From DATKDU01 sp035512595 (GTDB taxonomy: Bacteria > Planctomycetota > Planctomycetia > Pirellulales > Pirellulaceae): DNA of 24,021 bases. The stretch's first letter is position 1. Each line of letters opens with the position of its first letter. Shown here piece after piece: positions 1-6,968 of this stretch. The DNA lies in NCBI GenBank assembly GCA_035512595.1, contig DATKDU010000169.1, positions 1 through 24,021 of the forward strand, read 5' to 3'. The notes below the pieces were generated by a model, which searched no databases, was not told the origin of the DNA, and saw only the letters and a list, made by a program, of their open reading frames with translations. The translations under genes were made by a program, and so were the position numbers.

Positions 1-687
1 GCCGCCGCCATTTGCCGCGAGCTGGCGCAAATCACCAGCCGCACGCCGCGGCCGCTATTGGAGCTGGCCGACGACAACACGTTTGCCGGCAATCGAGACC
101 CGCACGAGCTGTTCGACGCTTTGTCCGCCGCCGGCGCGCGATACTTTACGGAAGCGGACTGGCGAATCGGCGAGCGGCCGGAGGTTCTGTCCGGGCTGGC
201 TGCCTCGGGATGCGCGCAGGTGCTGATGGGAATCGAGTCGCTCGTCTTTCGTTATCCCGGCATGGGGGCCAAGCAAACGGAACTGAGACGGATCGTGGAG
301 GCGGTGGAGCGCGTGCAAGCGGCCGGCGTCGCCGTCAACGGCTGCTTCATCGTCGGCGCGGAGGGGGAAACGCGGGGATCGCTCGATCGCCTGGCCAACT
401 TCATTCTGGACAGCCCGCTGGCGGAAGTGCAGCTCACGCTGCAAACCCCCTTTCCCGGCACCGGACTCTATCGTCGGCTGCGCGATCAAGGGCGGCTGCT
501 GCCGGAGCGCGACTGGTCGCACTACACGCTGTTCGACGTCACGTACCAGCCGGACGCCATTTCCGTGGCGGAGTTGGAACAAGGTTTCCGCGACGTGGTC
601 CAGGCGGTATTCTCTCAGGAGGCGGCCGCTCGCCGCAGCCAGAATCGCCGCGCGATCCTGCGGCGGCGGAAAGGGACCACTCCATGA
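1..687 (+). CDS. Radical SAM family protein, C-terminal part (cut by window edge)
   Basis: The reading frame is open from base 1 and ends at TGA 685-687, so the start and the CxxxCxxC cluster motif lie outside the window. About 228 residues are visible. They read like the second half of a radical-SAM TIM barrel: a segment giving 'GIESL', a helix beginning 'RRIVEAVERVQAAGVAVNG', then 'FIVGAEGET' and 'QTPFPGTGLYRRL', all typical of B12-binding or MiaB-like radical SAM enzymes. The family would use S-adenosylmethionine and a [4Fe-4S] cluster, but the substrate cannot be told from this fragment. The stop overlaps the next start (ATGA at 684-687), so the two genes are probably co-translated. Family confidence is fair; function is unassigned. 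Confidence 0.7.
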   Translation, partial: AAAICRELAQITSRTPRPLLELADDNTFAGNRDPHELFDALSAAGARYFTEADWRIGERPEVLSGLAASGCAQVLMGIESLVFRYPGMGAKQTELRRIVEAVERVQAAGVAVNGCFIVGAEGETRGSLDRLANFILDSPLAEVQLTLQTPFPGTGLYRRLRDQGRLLPERDWSHYTLFDVTYQPDAISVAELEQGFRDVVQAVFSQEAAARRSQNRRAILRRRKGTTP

Positions 688-1973
688 CGCTGGCCACGCT
701 GCTGAAATACCTGGTTGGCAATTCTCGGGCGATCCGGCAAGTTGCCGCCAGTCGCGGCGCCGTCTGGGTAGCGCTGCTGTTCGTGCTGGCGGCAGGTTTG
801 GCTCGCGAATACGACGGCGAAGACCTGCTTCGCCAGCCATGGCATCTGCTGCTGCCGCTGGGGGCTTCGCTGGCCACGTCGGCGCTGCTGTATGGGCTTT
901 TGTGGCTGATCCTGTTCGTCCGTGCCGGCGGGACGAATCGGCCGCTCCTTTCTTACCGCGCCTTTCTGGGACTCTACTGGATGACCGCGCCGCTGGCCCT
1001 CGTGTACGGCATTCCGGTCGAGCGCTTCCTCTCTGCCGCCGATGCGACCCGCGCGAATCTGTGGCTGCTGGGGCTGGTGTCGCTGTGGCGGGTGCTGCTG
1101 ATGACGCGATCGCTATCGGTAATTTACCAGGTGAATTTCTTTCGGGCGCTGTTTCCAGTGATGCTGTTTGCGGACACGGTGGCGCTCATCCTGCTGCGGC
1201 TGACGCCGATTCCGATCATTGGCGTGATGGGGGGCATACGCCTGTCGGAAAGCGAAGCGCTGCTGCACAACATTGCGTGGACCGTCGGAATCTTGGGAGT
1301 CCTGACGTGGCCCATCTGGTCGATCGGAGCGGTCATCGCCTGCAACAAGTCGTGGCGTCTGGCCAGTCTGGCCCATGTCGAGCCGCGGCCGGTAGCCTGG
1401 CACATGTGGGGATTCGCAGCGGCAGCGATCGTCGGCTGGCTGTTGGTACTTCCCATCACGCAAAGGGAGCAACAATTACGCAGCCAGGTTGAGTCGGACC
1501 TCCTGGGCGGACGCATCCGCGAGGCGCTGTTGCTTTTGTCGGCACATGAGCGGGACGAGTTTCCGCCGCACTGGGACCCACCGCCGCGCGTTGCCTACCG
1601 CGAGGAGCTGCCGGATATCACCGACGTGCTGGGGCATCTCGATGTGCTGTCGGTCAGACCTTGGGTGCGGCAGGTTTATCTTGAGAAGTTTGGCAACTCC
1701 CTGCGTGGAGACTCCTATTCGGGTGTATGGGGACTGCTCGATCCGTACCAGATCGAGCGCCGCTTGGCCCTCATCGAGCGGCTGCCGGAGACGGAGCGAC
1801 ACGAGCTGGTGCGCGAACACGAGGACAACCTGCGCAGCCTGCATCGTAATTCGCCGACGCCCCTCCGCGAGCGGACCTTGAAGCTGCTCCTGGATGCCGG
1901 CCTGAAAGTCGAGCCGGAGGAGCCGTTGGAATCCCACCCGCCAGACCCGGCGCCCGAGCCGGGCGCGGAGTAG
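684..1973 (+). CDS. Polytopic membrane protein of unknown function
   Basis: This 429-aa protein starts at ATG 684, which overlaps the stop of the radical-SAM gene (ATGA). I prefer this start to the much longer open frame reaching back to base 12, because that extension only shadows the upstream gene. About seven hydrophobic segments are visible near residues 26-40, 54-79, 92-110, 124-140, 151-170, 196-220 and 240-257. They are followed by a hydrophilic C-terminal domain of about 170 residues that ends in a Pro/Glu-rich tail. I recognise no catalytic motif. The coupling suggests it works with the radical-SAM protein, possibly as a membrane partner, but that is inference. Confidence 0.75.
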   Translation: MTLATLLKYLVGNSRAIRQVAASRGAVWVALLFVLAAGLAREYDGEDLLRQPWHLLLPLGASLATSALLYGLLWLILFVRAGGTNRPLLSYRAFLGLYWMTAPLALVYGIPVERFLSAADATRANLWLLGLVSLWRVLLMTRSLSVIYQVNFFRALFPVMLFADTVALILLRLTPIPIIGVMGGIRLSESEALLHNIAWTVGILGVLTWPIWSIGAVIACNKSWRLASLAHVEPRPVAWHMWGFAAAAIVGWLLVLPITQREQQLRSQVESDLLGGRIREALLLLSAHERDEFPPHWDPPPRVAYREELPDITDVLGHLDVLSVRPWVRQVYLEKFGNSLRGDSYSGVWGLLDPYQIERRLALIERLPETERHELVREHEDNLRSLHRNSPTPLRERTLKLLLDAGLKVEPEEPLESHPPDPAPEPGAE

Positions 1974-1993
1974 AAGTCACGGCGATTCGGTCG

Positions 1994-2179
1994 TCACTCG
2001 GCTTCTTTTTTTCGCCACGTTGGCTTGCGCTGCCGCGACTTGGGATGGTGTCGCGGGGCCAAATCCTGCGTGGGCCGCGGCAGAATGCCGCCGGGGAGCT
2101 TGTCGATGAGCTTGACGATCTTGGCCCGCCGCCCCTGGCCCGGCTCGGCGTCGGCGTTTTTGGGTGCCAGCTCGAACAT
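1994..2179 (-). pseudogene. Short basic ORF, possible gene remnant
   Basis: From ATG 2179 the minus strand reads 61 residues to TGA at 1994. The peptide is rich in Lys, Arg and Pro and includes 'KIVKLIDKLPGGILPRP' and a very basic C-terminus. It reads as protein-like, but there is no clear Shine-Dalgarno sequence, and the frame continues upstream into low-quality sequence that includes dispersed hairpins. It may be the surviving 3' end of a larger gene or a small basic protein. I do not recognise the family. Confidence 0.25.
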
Positions 2180-2189
2180 CACCGGGCGG

Positions 2190-2211
2190 GTGGCACGTCT
2201 TGAAGTGCCAC
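2190..2211. repeat. 7-bp inverted repeat
   Basis: GTGGCAC at 2190-2196 pairs with GTGCCAC at 2205-2211 across an 8-nt loop. There is no T-run on either side, so it is not an obvious intrinsic terminator. It may be a dispersed palindromic element. Confidence 0.45.
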
Positions 2212-2391
2212 GTACACTTGCACGTGCGGACTCGCGAGTGATCCAGCCATCACGCCAGACGTTGATCGAGAACGTGTTTTGACAAGACGTCGCCCTTGGC
2301 ACTACGCCCATTTCACGGCCCAGCCCAAAACTCCGCCGGCAGCGGCGTGATCTTGGGCACCCGCCGCCATCCTCACCCGGCCTGCGGCCAC

Positions 2392-2410
2392 CCTCTCCCA
2401 GAGGGAGAGG
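2392..2410. repeat. Dispersed palindromic repeat (CCTCTCCC-AGA-GGGAGAGG)
   Basis: The 8-bp arms at 2392-2399 and 2403-2410 pair perfectly around a 3-nt loop. The preceding 'CCTCACCCGGCCTGCGGCCA' also belongs to a commonly seen high-GC intergenic repeat type. A genome-wide copy count would decide whether it is a REP-like family. Confidence 0.5.
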
Positions 2411-2527
2411 TGTTTTTGCGGGGACAAACGCCCCATGTAGAAGCGGGCGCTCGACCAGCGCCAGTCGCAGGGCTTCTGGCGATGTGTGCGTGGGCTTCCG
2501 GGCGACGGGCACCCGCCGAATCACGCT

Positions 2528-2692
2528 CTACTGCCGTTGCACCAGTAGCAGGACGCCGACCGCAATGGCGAGCGCCGCCAGCAGGTTCGCACTGTGAGCG
2601 AAGCTGATTTTGAGGATCGGTGCCGACAGTAGCCCGAACAGAATGAGCCAGACGGCCAACAACAGCATTCCCAGATTCTTGGGCAGTACCAT
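2528..2692 (-). CDS. Small two-helix membrane protein (54 aa)
   Basis: The ORF starts at ATG 2692 with an AGGAG Shine-Dalgarno sequence 8 nt upstream, and ends at TAG 2528. The peptide begins 'MVLPKNLGMLLLAVWLILFG' and has a second hydrophobic stretch (LLAALAIAVGVLLLVQ) near residues 37-52. It is therefore predicted to be a hairpin of two transmembrane helices with a short polar link. Very similar short proteins beginning with an 'LPKNLG(M/L)LLLAIWLIL'-like segment are familiar to me as planctomycete hypotheticals, but the function is unknown. It stands alone between hairpin-rich spacer and the lipoprotein gene, all on the minus strand. Confidence 0.7.
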   Translation of the reverse strand: MVLPKNLGMLLLAVWLILFGLLSAPILKISFAHSANLLAALAIAVGVLLLVQRQ

Positions 2693-2805
2693 GACGGCGC
2701 TCCTACTTGGGGATTTGCGATCTCCAGCCCCACGGACCGCCATTGTAACTGGGTGAGTCGGCCAATTGCGGGCGGGCACATCTCCAGCGGCAGCGGCGGG
2801 TGGCG

Positions 2806-3645
2806 CTAAACGTTGGGGTAGGGTGCCTTGGGGTCGCGTTCATCGTGTGACCCCCCTTCATCGTCATCCCCATCGCCATTGCCCTCGGGAGCCAGGCGCT
2901 CGCGAAGTTCCCGCAGCGCGCGTTCCAATTCCGGCGTCGCTTCGACTTGCCGCTGCTCGCCGCCTGACTGTGCGGCGCTCCAGTTGGTCACCCCGCTACC
3001 GGAGTTGGCTTCATACGTGGCAGCAAAGGGGCCGTTGGGACGCTTTTCAATTTTGGCGGGGCCTGAAAATGGGGTGAACGGCGTCATTGGTATCTTTTCT
3101 GCCTCGCCGGCCCCGCCCGCTGGCCCGGTCACTGCCGCGGCCCCGCCCAGGCCCGCGCCGAAGCGGACGCCGACGCCAGGCGTGCTGCGCATGGTGAACT
3201 CCAAAGGCTTGCGGTCGGCATCAGCGGTAACGATTTGCAGCGTTAGCGCGTCCCCATTGCGCACCCCCACCAGCGGAAAGCGACGCCGCGGGTCCAGATC
3301 GGTCAGCTTGCCGCCGACCTGAGGCCTGAAACTGATCCAACCCAAGTCCATCTGCGGCAAGTTCTCCACCTTCAATTCGGCGTCGTACACCAGCTCGATC
3401 TCGCCGCGCGCGCTCCCCTGAGCGTCCATGACGAACCAGAACTTGAAATCCGCGCTGCGCCGCAGCTCCTTGAAGTTATCCTTCATCGGCACCTCCACGG
3501 CACTCCCGCTCCCCTCCCAATATCCAGTCATCGTTGGACGTGAGTTGCAACCGGCAAGCAACAGCCCCAGACCGCCGATCACCAACCAACGAAATCGGGC
3601 CGAGCCGCGGCAGTCCCAGCCGGTCGCCTGCGATTTGCAATTCAT
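2806..3645 (-). CDS. Predicted lipoprotein of unknown function
   Basis: This 279-aa protein starts at ATG 3645 with AGGAG 6 nt upstream (AGGAGAAGATC-ATG). A short basic N-terminus, a hydrophobic run (WLVIGGLGLLL) and a lipobox 'LAGC' place the lipidated Cys at residue 33, so it should be exported and membrane-anchored. The mature part begins with 'TGYWEGSGSAVEVPM' and looks beta-rich. The middle (about 160-190) is Gly/Ala-rich and the C-terminus (about 230-279) is highly charged with an Asp/Glu cluster. No enzyme motif is seen. The 160 bases between its stop and the 54-aa gene hold nothing I recognise. Confidence 0.75.
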   Translation of the reverse strand: MNCKSQATGWDCRGSARFRWLVIGGLGLLLAGCNSRPTMTGYWEGSGSAVEVPMKDNFKELRRSADFKFWFVMDAQGSARGEIELVYDAELKVENLPQMDLGWISFRPQVGGKLTDLDPRRRFPLVGVRNGDALTLQIVTADADRKPLEFTMRSTPGVGVRFGAGLGGAAAVTGPAGGAGEAEKIPMTPFTPFSGPAKIEKRPNGPFAATYEANSGSGVTNWSAAQSGGEQRQVEATPELERALRELRERLAPEGNGDGDDDEGGSHDERDPKAPYPNV

Positions 3646-3839
3646 GATCTTCTCCTGGGTAATGGGTTCACACCGGAAGGGGGCCAGCGGACGAGGGCCC
3701 CGGCGGCGCGGGGGCCTACAATCTTACCTCATTCAGCATCAAGAACCGCGGAATCCAGGATTCATTCACCAGCCCTGAATCAATACGGCAGGGAGCCATC
3801 GGGAGCCGTGTACAGCGACGGCGTGGGCTATCGTGGGGC

Positions 3840-3856
3840 CAGCACTTTCAGTGCTG
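3840..3856. repeat. Short inverted repeat
   Basis: CAGCACT and AGTGCTG form a perfect 7-bp stem with a 3-nt TTC loop. No T-run follows. Role unknown. Confidence 0.4.
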
Positions 3857-3989
3857 CATGGCTGTCGTCCAGTCGCCGCTTGGCGGCTGCATGCACCTGG
3901 GGAAACATGCGCCGCTTCATCGTCCTCCAGGAAGACGACAATAGACAGCGAATCCCCGGAGGCTGTTACCCTCCGGCTAGAAACCCAAC

Positions 3990-4020
3990 AAAAAAACCCC
4001 CGGCAGACAAGGCCGGGGGT
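3990..4020 (-). terminator. Rho-independent terminator (minus strand)
   Basis: A perfect 9-bp stem, ACCCCCGGC at 3996-4004 with GCCGGGGGT at 4012-4020, has a 7-nt loop. On the minus strand it is followed by seven T residues (A-run 3990-3996 on plus). It lies 160 bp downstream of the Cys-rich protein gene and most likely ends that transcript. Confidence 0.75.
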
Positions 4021-4123
4021 TCTCGCTCGATATCTCAAAGCGGACCGGTCGAGGCCGCAGTGGTGTGTGCGCGCCGGCCGATCACGCGTGCTGGCGAACT
4101 TTGCTCAGGCAGCCGCACCGTAG

Positions 4124-4172
4124 GACGGCCTTTCCAGGCCGTCCCCCATGGCGACGGCCTGGAAAGGCCGTC
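4124..4172. repeat. Nested double palindrome
   Basis: A 20-nt arm at 4124-4143 is inverted at 4153-4172 around a 9-nt spacer. Each arm is itself a palindrome (GACGGCCT-TTCC-AGGCCGTC), so the locus can fold either as one 20-bp hairpin or as two small ones. It sits 8 nt after the stop codon of the Cys-rich gene. It looks like a dispersed repeat of the 'GGCCTTTCCAGGCC' type. Confidence 0.65.
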
Positions 4173-4180
4173 GTACGAAA

Positions 4181-4717
4181 CTAGCCGCAGCCACACTTGG
4201 CTTCGTAGCCGCAGCCGCCGTGGTGGCCGCTGAACAGACCGCAGCCCCGGTTGCACCGGTCGCGGCCGCAGCGCTCGCGGTGGCAGCGATCACGGCAGCC
4301 ACGATCGCATCGGTCACGGCAACCACGGTCGCGGCCGCAGGCCTTGTCCATGCCGCAGCTCGGGCCCTTTTGGACAACGCCGCAGCTCGGCTCATAGCCG
4401 CAGCTCGGGGCCTTGGCAGCGCAGCTCGGGGCCGCATTGCAGCAGCCATTTCCACCGAACAATCCGCAGCCACGGCCGCAACGATCGCGGTGGCAGCGTT
4501 CGCGGCAGCTACGCTCGCGATGGCAGCGTTGCCGGCCGCAGCCGCGGTCGCAGCCGCAGGCCATCTCTTTGCCGCAGGCGTTGTCGCAGCCGCAGCCATA
4601 GCCGCCGCCGCTGACCATGTTCAGGATCGCGCGATCCAACCGCTCAAACGCGAACGCCTGGGATGCAATACACACCAGGCCGGCAGCCAGTGCCGCCACA
4701 AGGGGACGATTCTTCAT
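4181..4717 (-). CDS. Secreted Cys/Arg-rich repeat protein
   Basis: This 178-aa protein starts at ATG 4717, chosen because GAGGAG lies 7 nt upstream; an upstream in-frame TTG falls on the Shine-Dalgarno sequence itself. Residues 1-23 form a signal peptide with a likely AFA|F cleavage. The mature part has 28 Cys in about 155 residues, mostly spaced every fourth residue within Arg/Asp/His/Gly units such as 'CRDRCHRERCGRDRC'. Two large blocks are near-duplicates, each ending in 'GCGLF' plus a Gly-rich loop, separated by an Ala/Pro/Ser-rich linker with 'PSCG' units. The protein is therefore exported and either extensively disulphide-bonded or metal-binding. A cell-envelope structural role is plausible because planctomycete envelopes contain Cys-rich proteins, but a metallothionein-like role is equally possible. 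I know no named family. Confidence 0.7.
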   Translation of the reverse strand: MKNRPLVAALAAGLVCIASQAFAFERLDRAILNMVSGGGYGCGCDNACGKEMACGCDRGCGRQRCHRERSCRERCHRDRCGRGCGLFGGNGCCNAAPSCAAKAPSCGYEPSCGVVQKGPSCGMDKACGRDRGCRDRCDRGCRDRCHRERCGRDRCNRGCGLFSGHHGGCGYEAKCGCG

Positions 4718-5325
4718 GGGAGGGCTCCTCAAAACGGAACATACGGAGACGGAAACGGAAACAACATGTCGCCGGAACCGCCGGCCCCGCGATGTTCACG
4801 ATGTGCGGCAGGCCGAGACGCTGTCGTTCAGCGACCAGGTCAGCTTTCGCTGATCTAGGGACTGCTATCGTCCGCCCCTTTTGCCGCCCTTAACCGACCC
4901 GTAGAGTGCCCCGCATTTTCCCCCGCTTGCCGGGCCGAATATGCCTCCGATGCCGGTTGGGTGATAGCTGAGGGTGATAGCGTATTGGGACTTAACGATC
5001 CGGGCGCCAATTGCCGATAGTTGCCTTTCCAGGCATAGGACAGGTTTCGGACCCCTGTCCACTTTTGAGACAACTGCTGCTGCCTTGAGCAGCAGTGCGT
5101 GGTATGACACGGCCGGCCAAAGTTAGGGCCTGGCTGGGCGTCTAACCCCTTGGCCCCATCGGTCTTGGCTCAAACGGGCACTTGGTTGCGAGACTTAAGC
5201 GGCCAGTCTGAAAGTGGCAGGCATACCGTTTGCCATAGCATTGGTTGACAGGCCGGTTGAATGCCAAGGGCGATTTCCTGGCAGGATCGCCAACTCCGCG
5301 TACAATAGGGATAGAAGGAAATCAT
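4718..5325. other. Gene-free divergent intergenic region
   Basis: This is the upstream region shared by the leftward Cys-rich gene and the rightward Hpt-like gene. No ORF has a good start and protein-like content. It contains hairpins GGACAGG/CCTGTCC (5038-5060) and ACTGCTGC/GCAGCAGT (5073-5096), and two direct copies of GGGTGATAGC at 4959-4968 and 4972-4981, 13 nt apart. The repeats could be regulator sites, but no promoter stands out beside them. Confidence 0.4.
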
Positions 5326-5637
5326 ATGTCTGCAAGCGTCAGCGAGCGAGCCGACGGCACCTCTTGGGAAGGTGGCAGCCGGGCCATGCTCGGCCACCTG
5401 CCTCAGTGTCTGGCGAAGATGACCGCCTGTGCCCAGGATCGCAACTGGCAGTCGCTCAGCCGCCTGGCCCATCAACTCAAGGAAGCAGGGGTCGAGCAGG
5501 GGCGCGTTGATCTGGCCCCCTTTGCCGCCCGGCTCGAACGGGCTGCCCGCGACCGCTGCACCGAGCTAACCATCCGCTCGGCCCTCGATGATCTGATCGT
5601 CGCCTGCTCGAAGGGTGAAGCCAAGGTCGCAGGGTAG
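5326..5637 (+). CDS. Hpt-domain-like phosphotransfer protein
   Basis: The 103-aa protein starts at ATG 5326, with GAAGGAA 5 nt upstream. Its core reads 'SRLAHQLKEAGVEQG' with His49 in the position of the phosphorylated His of Hpt domains (HxLKG motif), followed by an amphipathic helix 'LAPFAARLERAARD' and a final helix. The usual Gly after LK is Glu here, so activity is not certain. Hpt proteins carry phosphate between response-regulator receivers and hybrid kinases in the cytoplasm. No kinase lies nearby, so partners must be encoded elsewhere. A strong hairpin follows the stop codon. Confidence 0.6.
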   Translation: MSASVSERADGTSWEGGSRAMLGHLPQCLAKMTACAQDRNWQSLSRLAHQLKEAGVEQGRVDLAPFAARLERAARDRCTELTIRSALDDLIVACSKGEAKVAG

Positions 5638-5638
5638 T

Positions 5639-5666
5639 AGCTCCCGCCTGCCGGGCGGGAGCTTTG
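5639..5666 (+). terminator. Probable terminator after the Hpt-like gene
   Basis: AGCTCCCGCC at 5639-5648 pairs perfectly with GGCGGGAGCT at 5654-5663 around a 5-nt loop. The stem begins inside the stop region and is followed only by TTGT, so the T-tract is weak. It separates the convergent Hpt-like and endonuclease III genes. Confidence 0.55.
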
Positions 5667-5711
5667 TCGATTGATTCAGCGGATCACCAGGTCCCACTCG
5701 GCAAGCGGGAC

Positions 5712-6506
5712 CTACTTCACCCCAATCCGCGGGCAAATCCCCAAGAGCACGCACCGCTCGCAAAATGCTTTGCGCGCGGTGCAAACGCGCCGGCCGTGCC
5801 AGATCATCCGGTGGGAAAAATCGATCCACTCTCGCTCGGGCAATAACTCGATCAGCTCGCTCTCGATCTTCACGGCATCCGATTGCCGCGTCAGCCCCAG
5901 CCGCTGGCTGAGCCGCGTGACGTGGGTATCCACCACCACTCCCGACGGGATGCGGAACGCGGTTCCTAACACGACGTTGGCCGTCTTGCGCCCGACGCCG
6001 GGGAGCTTCACCAGCGAGTCCATGTCCCGGGGCACTTGGCCCCCTTGTTCCTGAACCAGTTTGACGCAGCAGTCGTGGATGTTCTTGGCCTTGTTGCGAA
6101 AAAAGCCGGTGCTTTGAATGGCCTTCTCGAGCTGCGGAATTGGCAGTGCGGCCAGCTTAGCCGGCGTGCCGTATTTGGCGAACAGGTCCTTGGTGACGAT
6201 GTTGACCCGCTCGTCGGTACACTGCGCCGAGAGGATGGTCGCGATCAACAGCTCAAAGGGCGTATCGTGAAGGAGCGCACACTCGGCCGCTGGATATTCC
6301 TGCGCCAGTCCCGCGACCACCGCGGCCGCATGCTGGCGCGTCTGCGTCGGCAGCTTCCGCGGCGAGCGAGCCTTCTTGCCCTGCGCGGTGGACTTTGTCG
6401 ATTTCCGAATCGAGACGTTTTTGTGCCTGGCCAAGAGCGCTCCCGCGAAGTGAACCGGCCCGATTGTGATGACTGAGCGACGGTCGTCAAGCCGGGCCCA
6501 TCGCAC
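5712..6506 (-). CDS. nth: Endonuclease III (DNA glycosylase/AP lyase)
   Basis: The protein matches the HhH-GPD family. It has the helix-hairpin-helix 'LPGVGRKTANVVLG' with catalytic Lys174, the catalytic Asp193 in 'VVVDTHVTRLS', and the [4Fe-4S] ligands Cys242-x6-Cys249-x2-Cys252-x5-Cys258. It removes oxidised pyrimidines and cleaves the abasic site in base excision repair. The catalytic core begins near residue 55 and agrees in length with the usual ~210 aa. The start is uncertain: GTG 6506 gives 264 aa without a visible Shine-Dalgarno sequence, while TTG 6434 has GGGAG about 5 nt upstream and gives 240 aa with a short basic N-terminus. It is transcribed towards the Hpt-like gene and away from tRNA-Phe. 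Confidence 0.95.
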   Translation of the reverse strand: MRWARLDDRRSVITIGPVHFAGALLARHKNVSIRKSTKSTAQGKKARSPRKLPTQTRQHAAAVVAGLAQEYPAAECALLHDTPFELLIATILSAQCTDERVNIVTKDLFAKYGTPAKLAALPIPQLEKAIQSTGFFRNKAKNIHDCCVKLVQEQGGQVPRDMDSLVKLPGVGRKTANVVLGTAFRIPSGVVVDTHVTRLSQRLGLTRQSDAVKIESELIELLPEREWIDFSHRMIWHGRRVCTARKAFCERCVLLGICPRIGVK

Positions 6507-6529
6507 GCCCAGGCTGCTGCGTAGCCGAA

Positions 6530-6557
6530 TTGACAGCCGTCAGCACTCCATTAGGAT
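6530..6557 (+). promoter_or_regulatory. Candidate promoter of tRNA-Phe
   Basis: TTGACA (6530-6535) and TAGGAT (6552-6557) are 16 nt apart, about 33 nt before the tRNA. A short hairpin TCAGCGT/ACGCTGA follows at 6569-6585 before the mature 5' end. Confidence 0.5.
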
Positions 6558-6589
6558 AGGTCGTTTGGTCAGCGTCCAACGCTGACGCG

Positions 6590-6662
6590 GGTCAGGTAGC
6601 TCAGTTGGTAGAGCAATGGACTGAAAATCCATGTGTCGGCGGTTCGATCCCGCCCCTGACCA
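6590..6662 (+). tRNA. tRNA-Phe (anticodon GAA)
   Basis: A full cloverleaf is visible over 73 nt: acceptor GGTCAGG (6590-6596) with CCTGACC (6655-6661), D-arm GCTC/GAGC, anticodon stem ATGGA/TCCAT with loop CTGAAAA (GAA at 6623-6625), and T-arm GGCGG-TTCGATC-CCGCC, with A at 6662 as discriminator. CCA is not encoded. The 3' part from the anticodon loop onward is the attachment core of the integrated element, and the gene is kept intact at the left junction. Confidence 0.97.
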
Positions 6663-6664
6663 CT
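6621..6664. repeat. attL core: left 44-bp direct repeat
   Basis: This segment is identical over 44 bp to 23881-23924. Bases just outside differ on both sides (A versus C before, A versus G after). It spans the tRNA-Phe anticodon loop through the discriminator plus 2 nt, which is a classic tyrosine-integrase target. The distance between copies gives an element of 17,260 bp. Confidence 0.95.
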
Positions 6665-6670
6665 ACGAAA

Positions 6671-6705
6671 AACCGCGTGTTTCCCGAGGGATACGCGGTT
6701 TTTTT
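6671..6705 (+). terminator. Terminator downstream of tRNA-Phe (element-borne)
   Basis: AACCGCGT (6671-6678) pairs with ACGCGGTT (6693-6700), followed by a run of seven T. It lies just inside the element, so it ends the tRNA transcript now that the original downstream sequence has been displaced to the right end. Confidence 0.75.
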
Positions 6706-6820
6706 GTGCGCTGGCCGAATCGGGGAGAGGCGTTGCCGTGGTCTGAAATGGCCTAATCTGGCCCCTGATGCGCTACAGATTGAATACAAGCCGCGATTGT
6801 TCAGTAAGAAATCCATTTGT

Positions 6821-6849
6821 CATTGACGTGCGGACGTGGCCGCTACAAT
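6821..6849 (+). promoter_or_regulatory. Candidate promoter of the element's rightward genes
   Basis: TACAAT at 6844-6849 is preceded by TTGACG at 6823-6828 (15-nt spacer) or CATTGA at 6821-6826 (17-nt spacer). It lies 120 nt before the first gene. A palindrome GCTGGCCAGC follows near 6873 and might bind a regulator. The other sequence from 6706 to 6968 shows no gene. Confidence 0.4.
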
Positions 6850-6968
6850 GATCGACGTCGGGACGGTCGCTCTGCTGGCCAGCGGAACGATCAAGCGCTC
6901 CCCGGCCGCGTGCTGGCATTCTGTGCTCGTCAGCCGCGGCCAGGGGCGGCCCGCCAGGAGCACAGACG

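Larger units (their letters stand above)
1974..2527. other. Gene-poor spacer with dispersed hairpins
   Basis: Apart from the doubtful 61-codon remnant, no convincing gene lies here. The spacer holds two perfect inverted repeats, listed separately at 2190-2211 and 2392-2410. The sequence around the second one resembles the 'CCCTCTCCCAGAGGGAGAGG' type of intergenic repeat that I associate with many planctomycete genomes; this comes from memory and was not searched. Confidence 0.4.
3646..4180. other. Intergenic region with hairpins and a terminator
   Basis: There is no credible gene here; the short ORFs are compositional. It contains a hairpin CAGCACT-TTC-AGTGCTG at 3840-3856, the minus-strand terminator of the Cys-rich gene at 3990-4020, and the double palindrome at 4124-4172, listed separately. 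The first 80 bases downstream of 3780 resemble degenerate dispersed repeat sequence, which is inference only. Confidence 0.4.

Noticed and set aside
12..683. Upstream extension of the membrane-protein frame
   Set aside because: It overlaps the radical-SAM gene in another frame, is Arg/Gly/Ala-rich, and the ATG at 684 is coupled to the previous stop.
4148..4858. Plus-strand Ala-rich 236-codon ORF opposite the Cys-rich gene
   Set aside because: It is the complement of GCx/CGx repeats and has no ribosome site; the minus-strand product has a signal peptide and GAGGAG.
4865..5110. Minus-strand 81-codon ORF in the divergent spacer
   Set aside because: No clear ribosome site and no recognisable protein pattern; it spans hairpins and direct repeats.
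5245..5306. TTGACA at 5245 with TACAAT at 5301 as a promoter for the Hpt-like gene
   Set aside because: The spacing is 50 nt, far outside the usable range; no convincing -35 box lies 17 nt before TACAAT.
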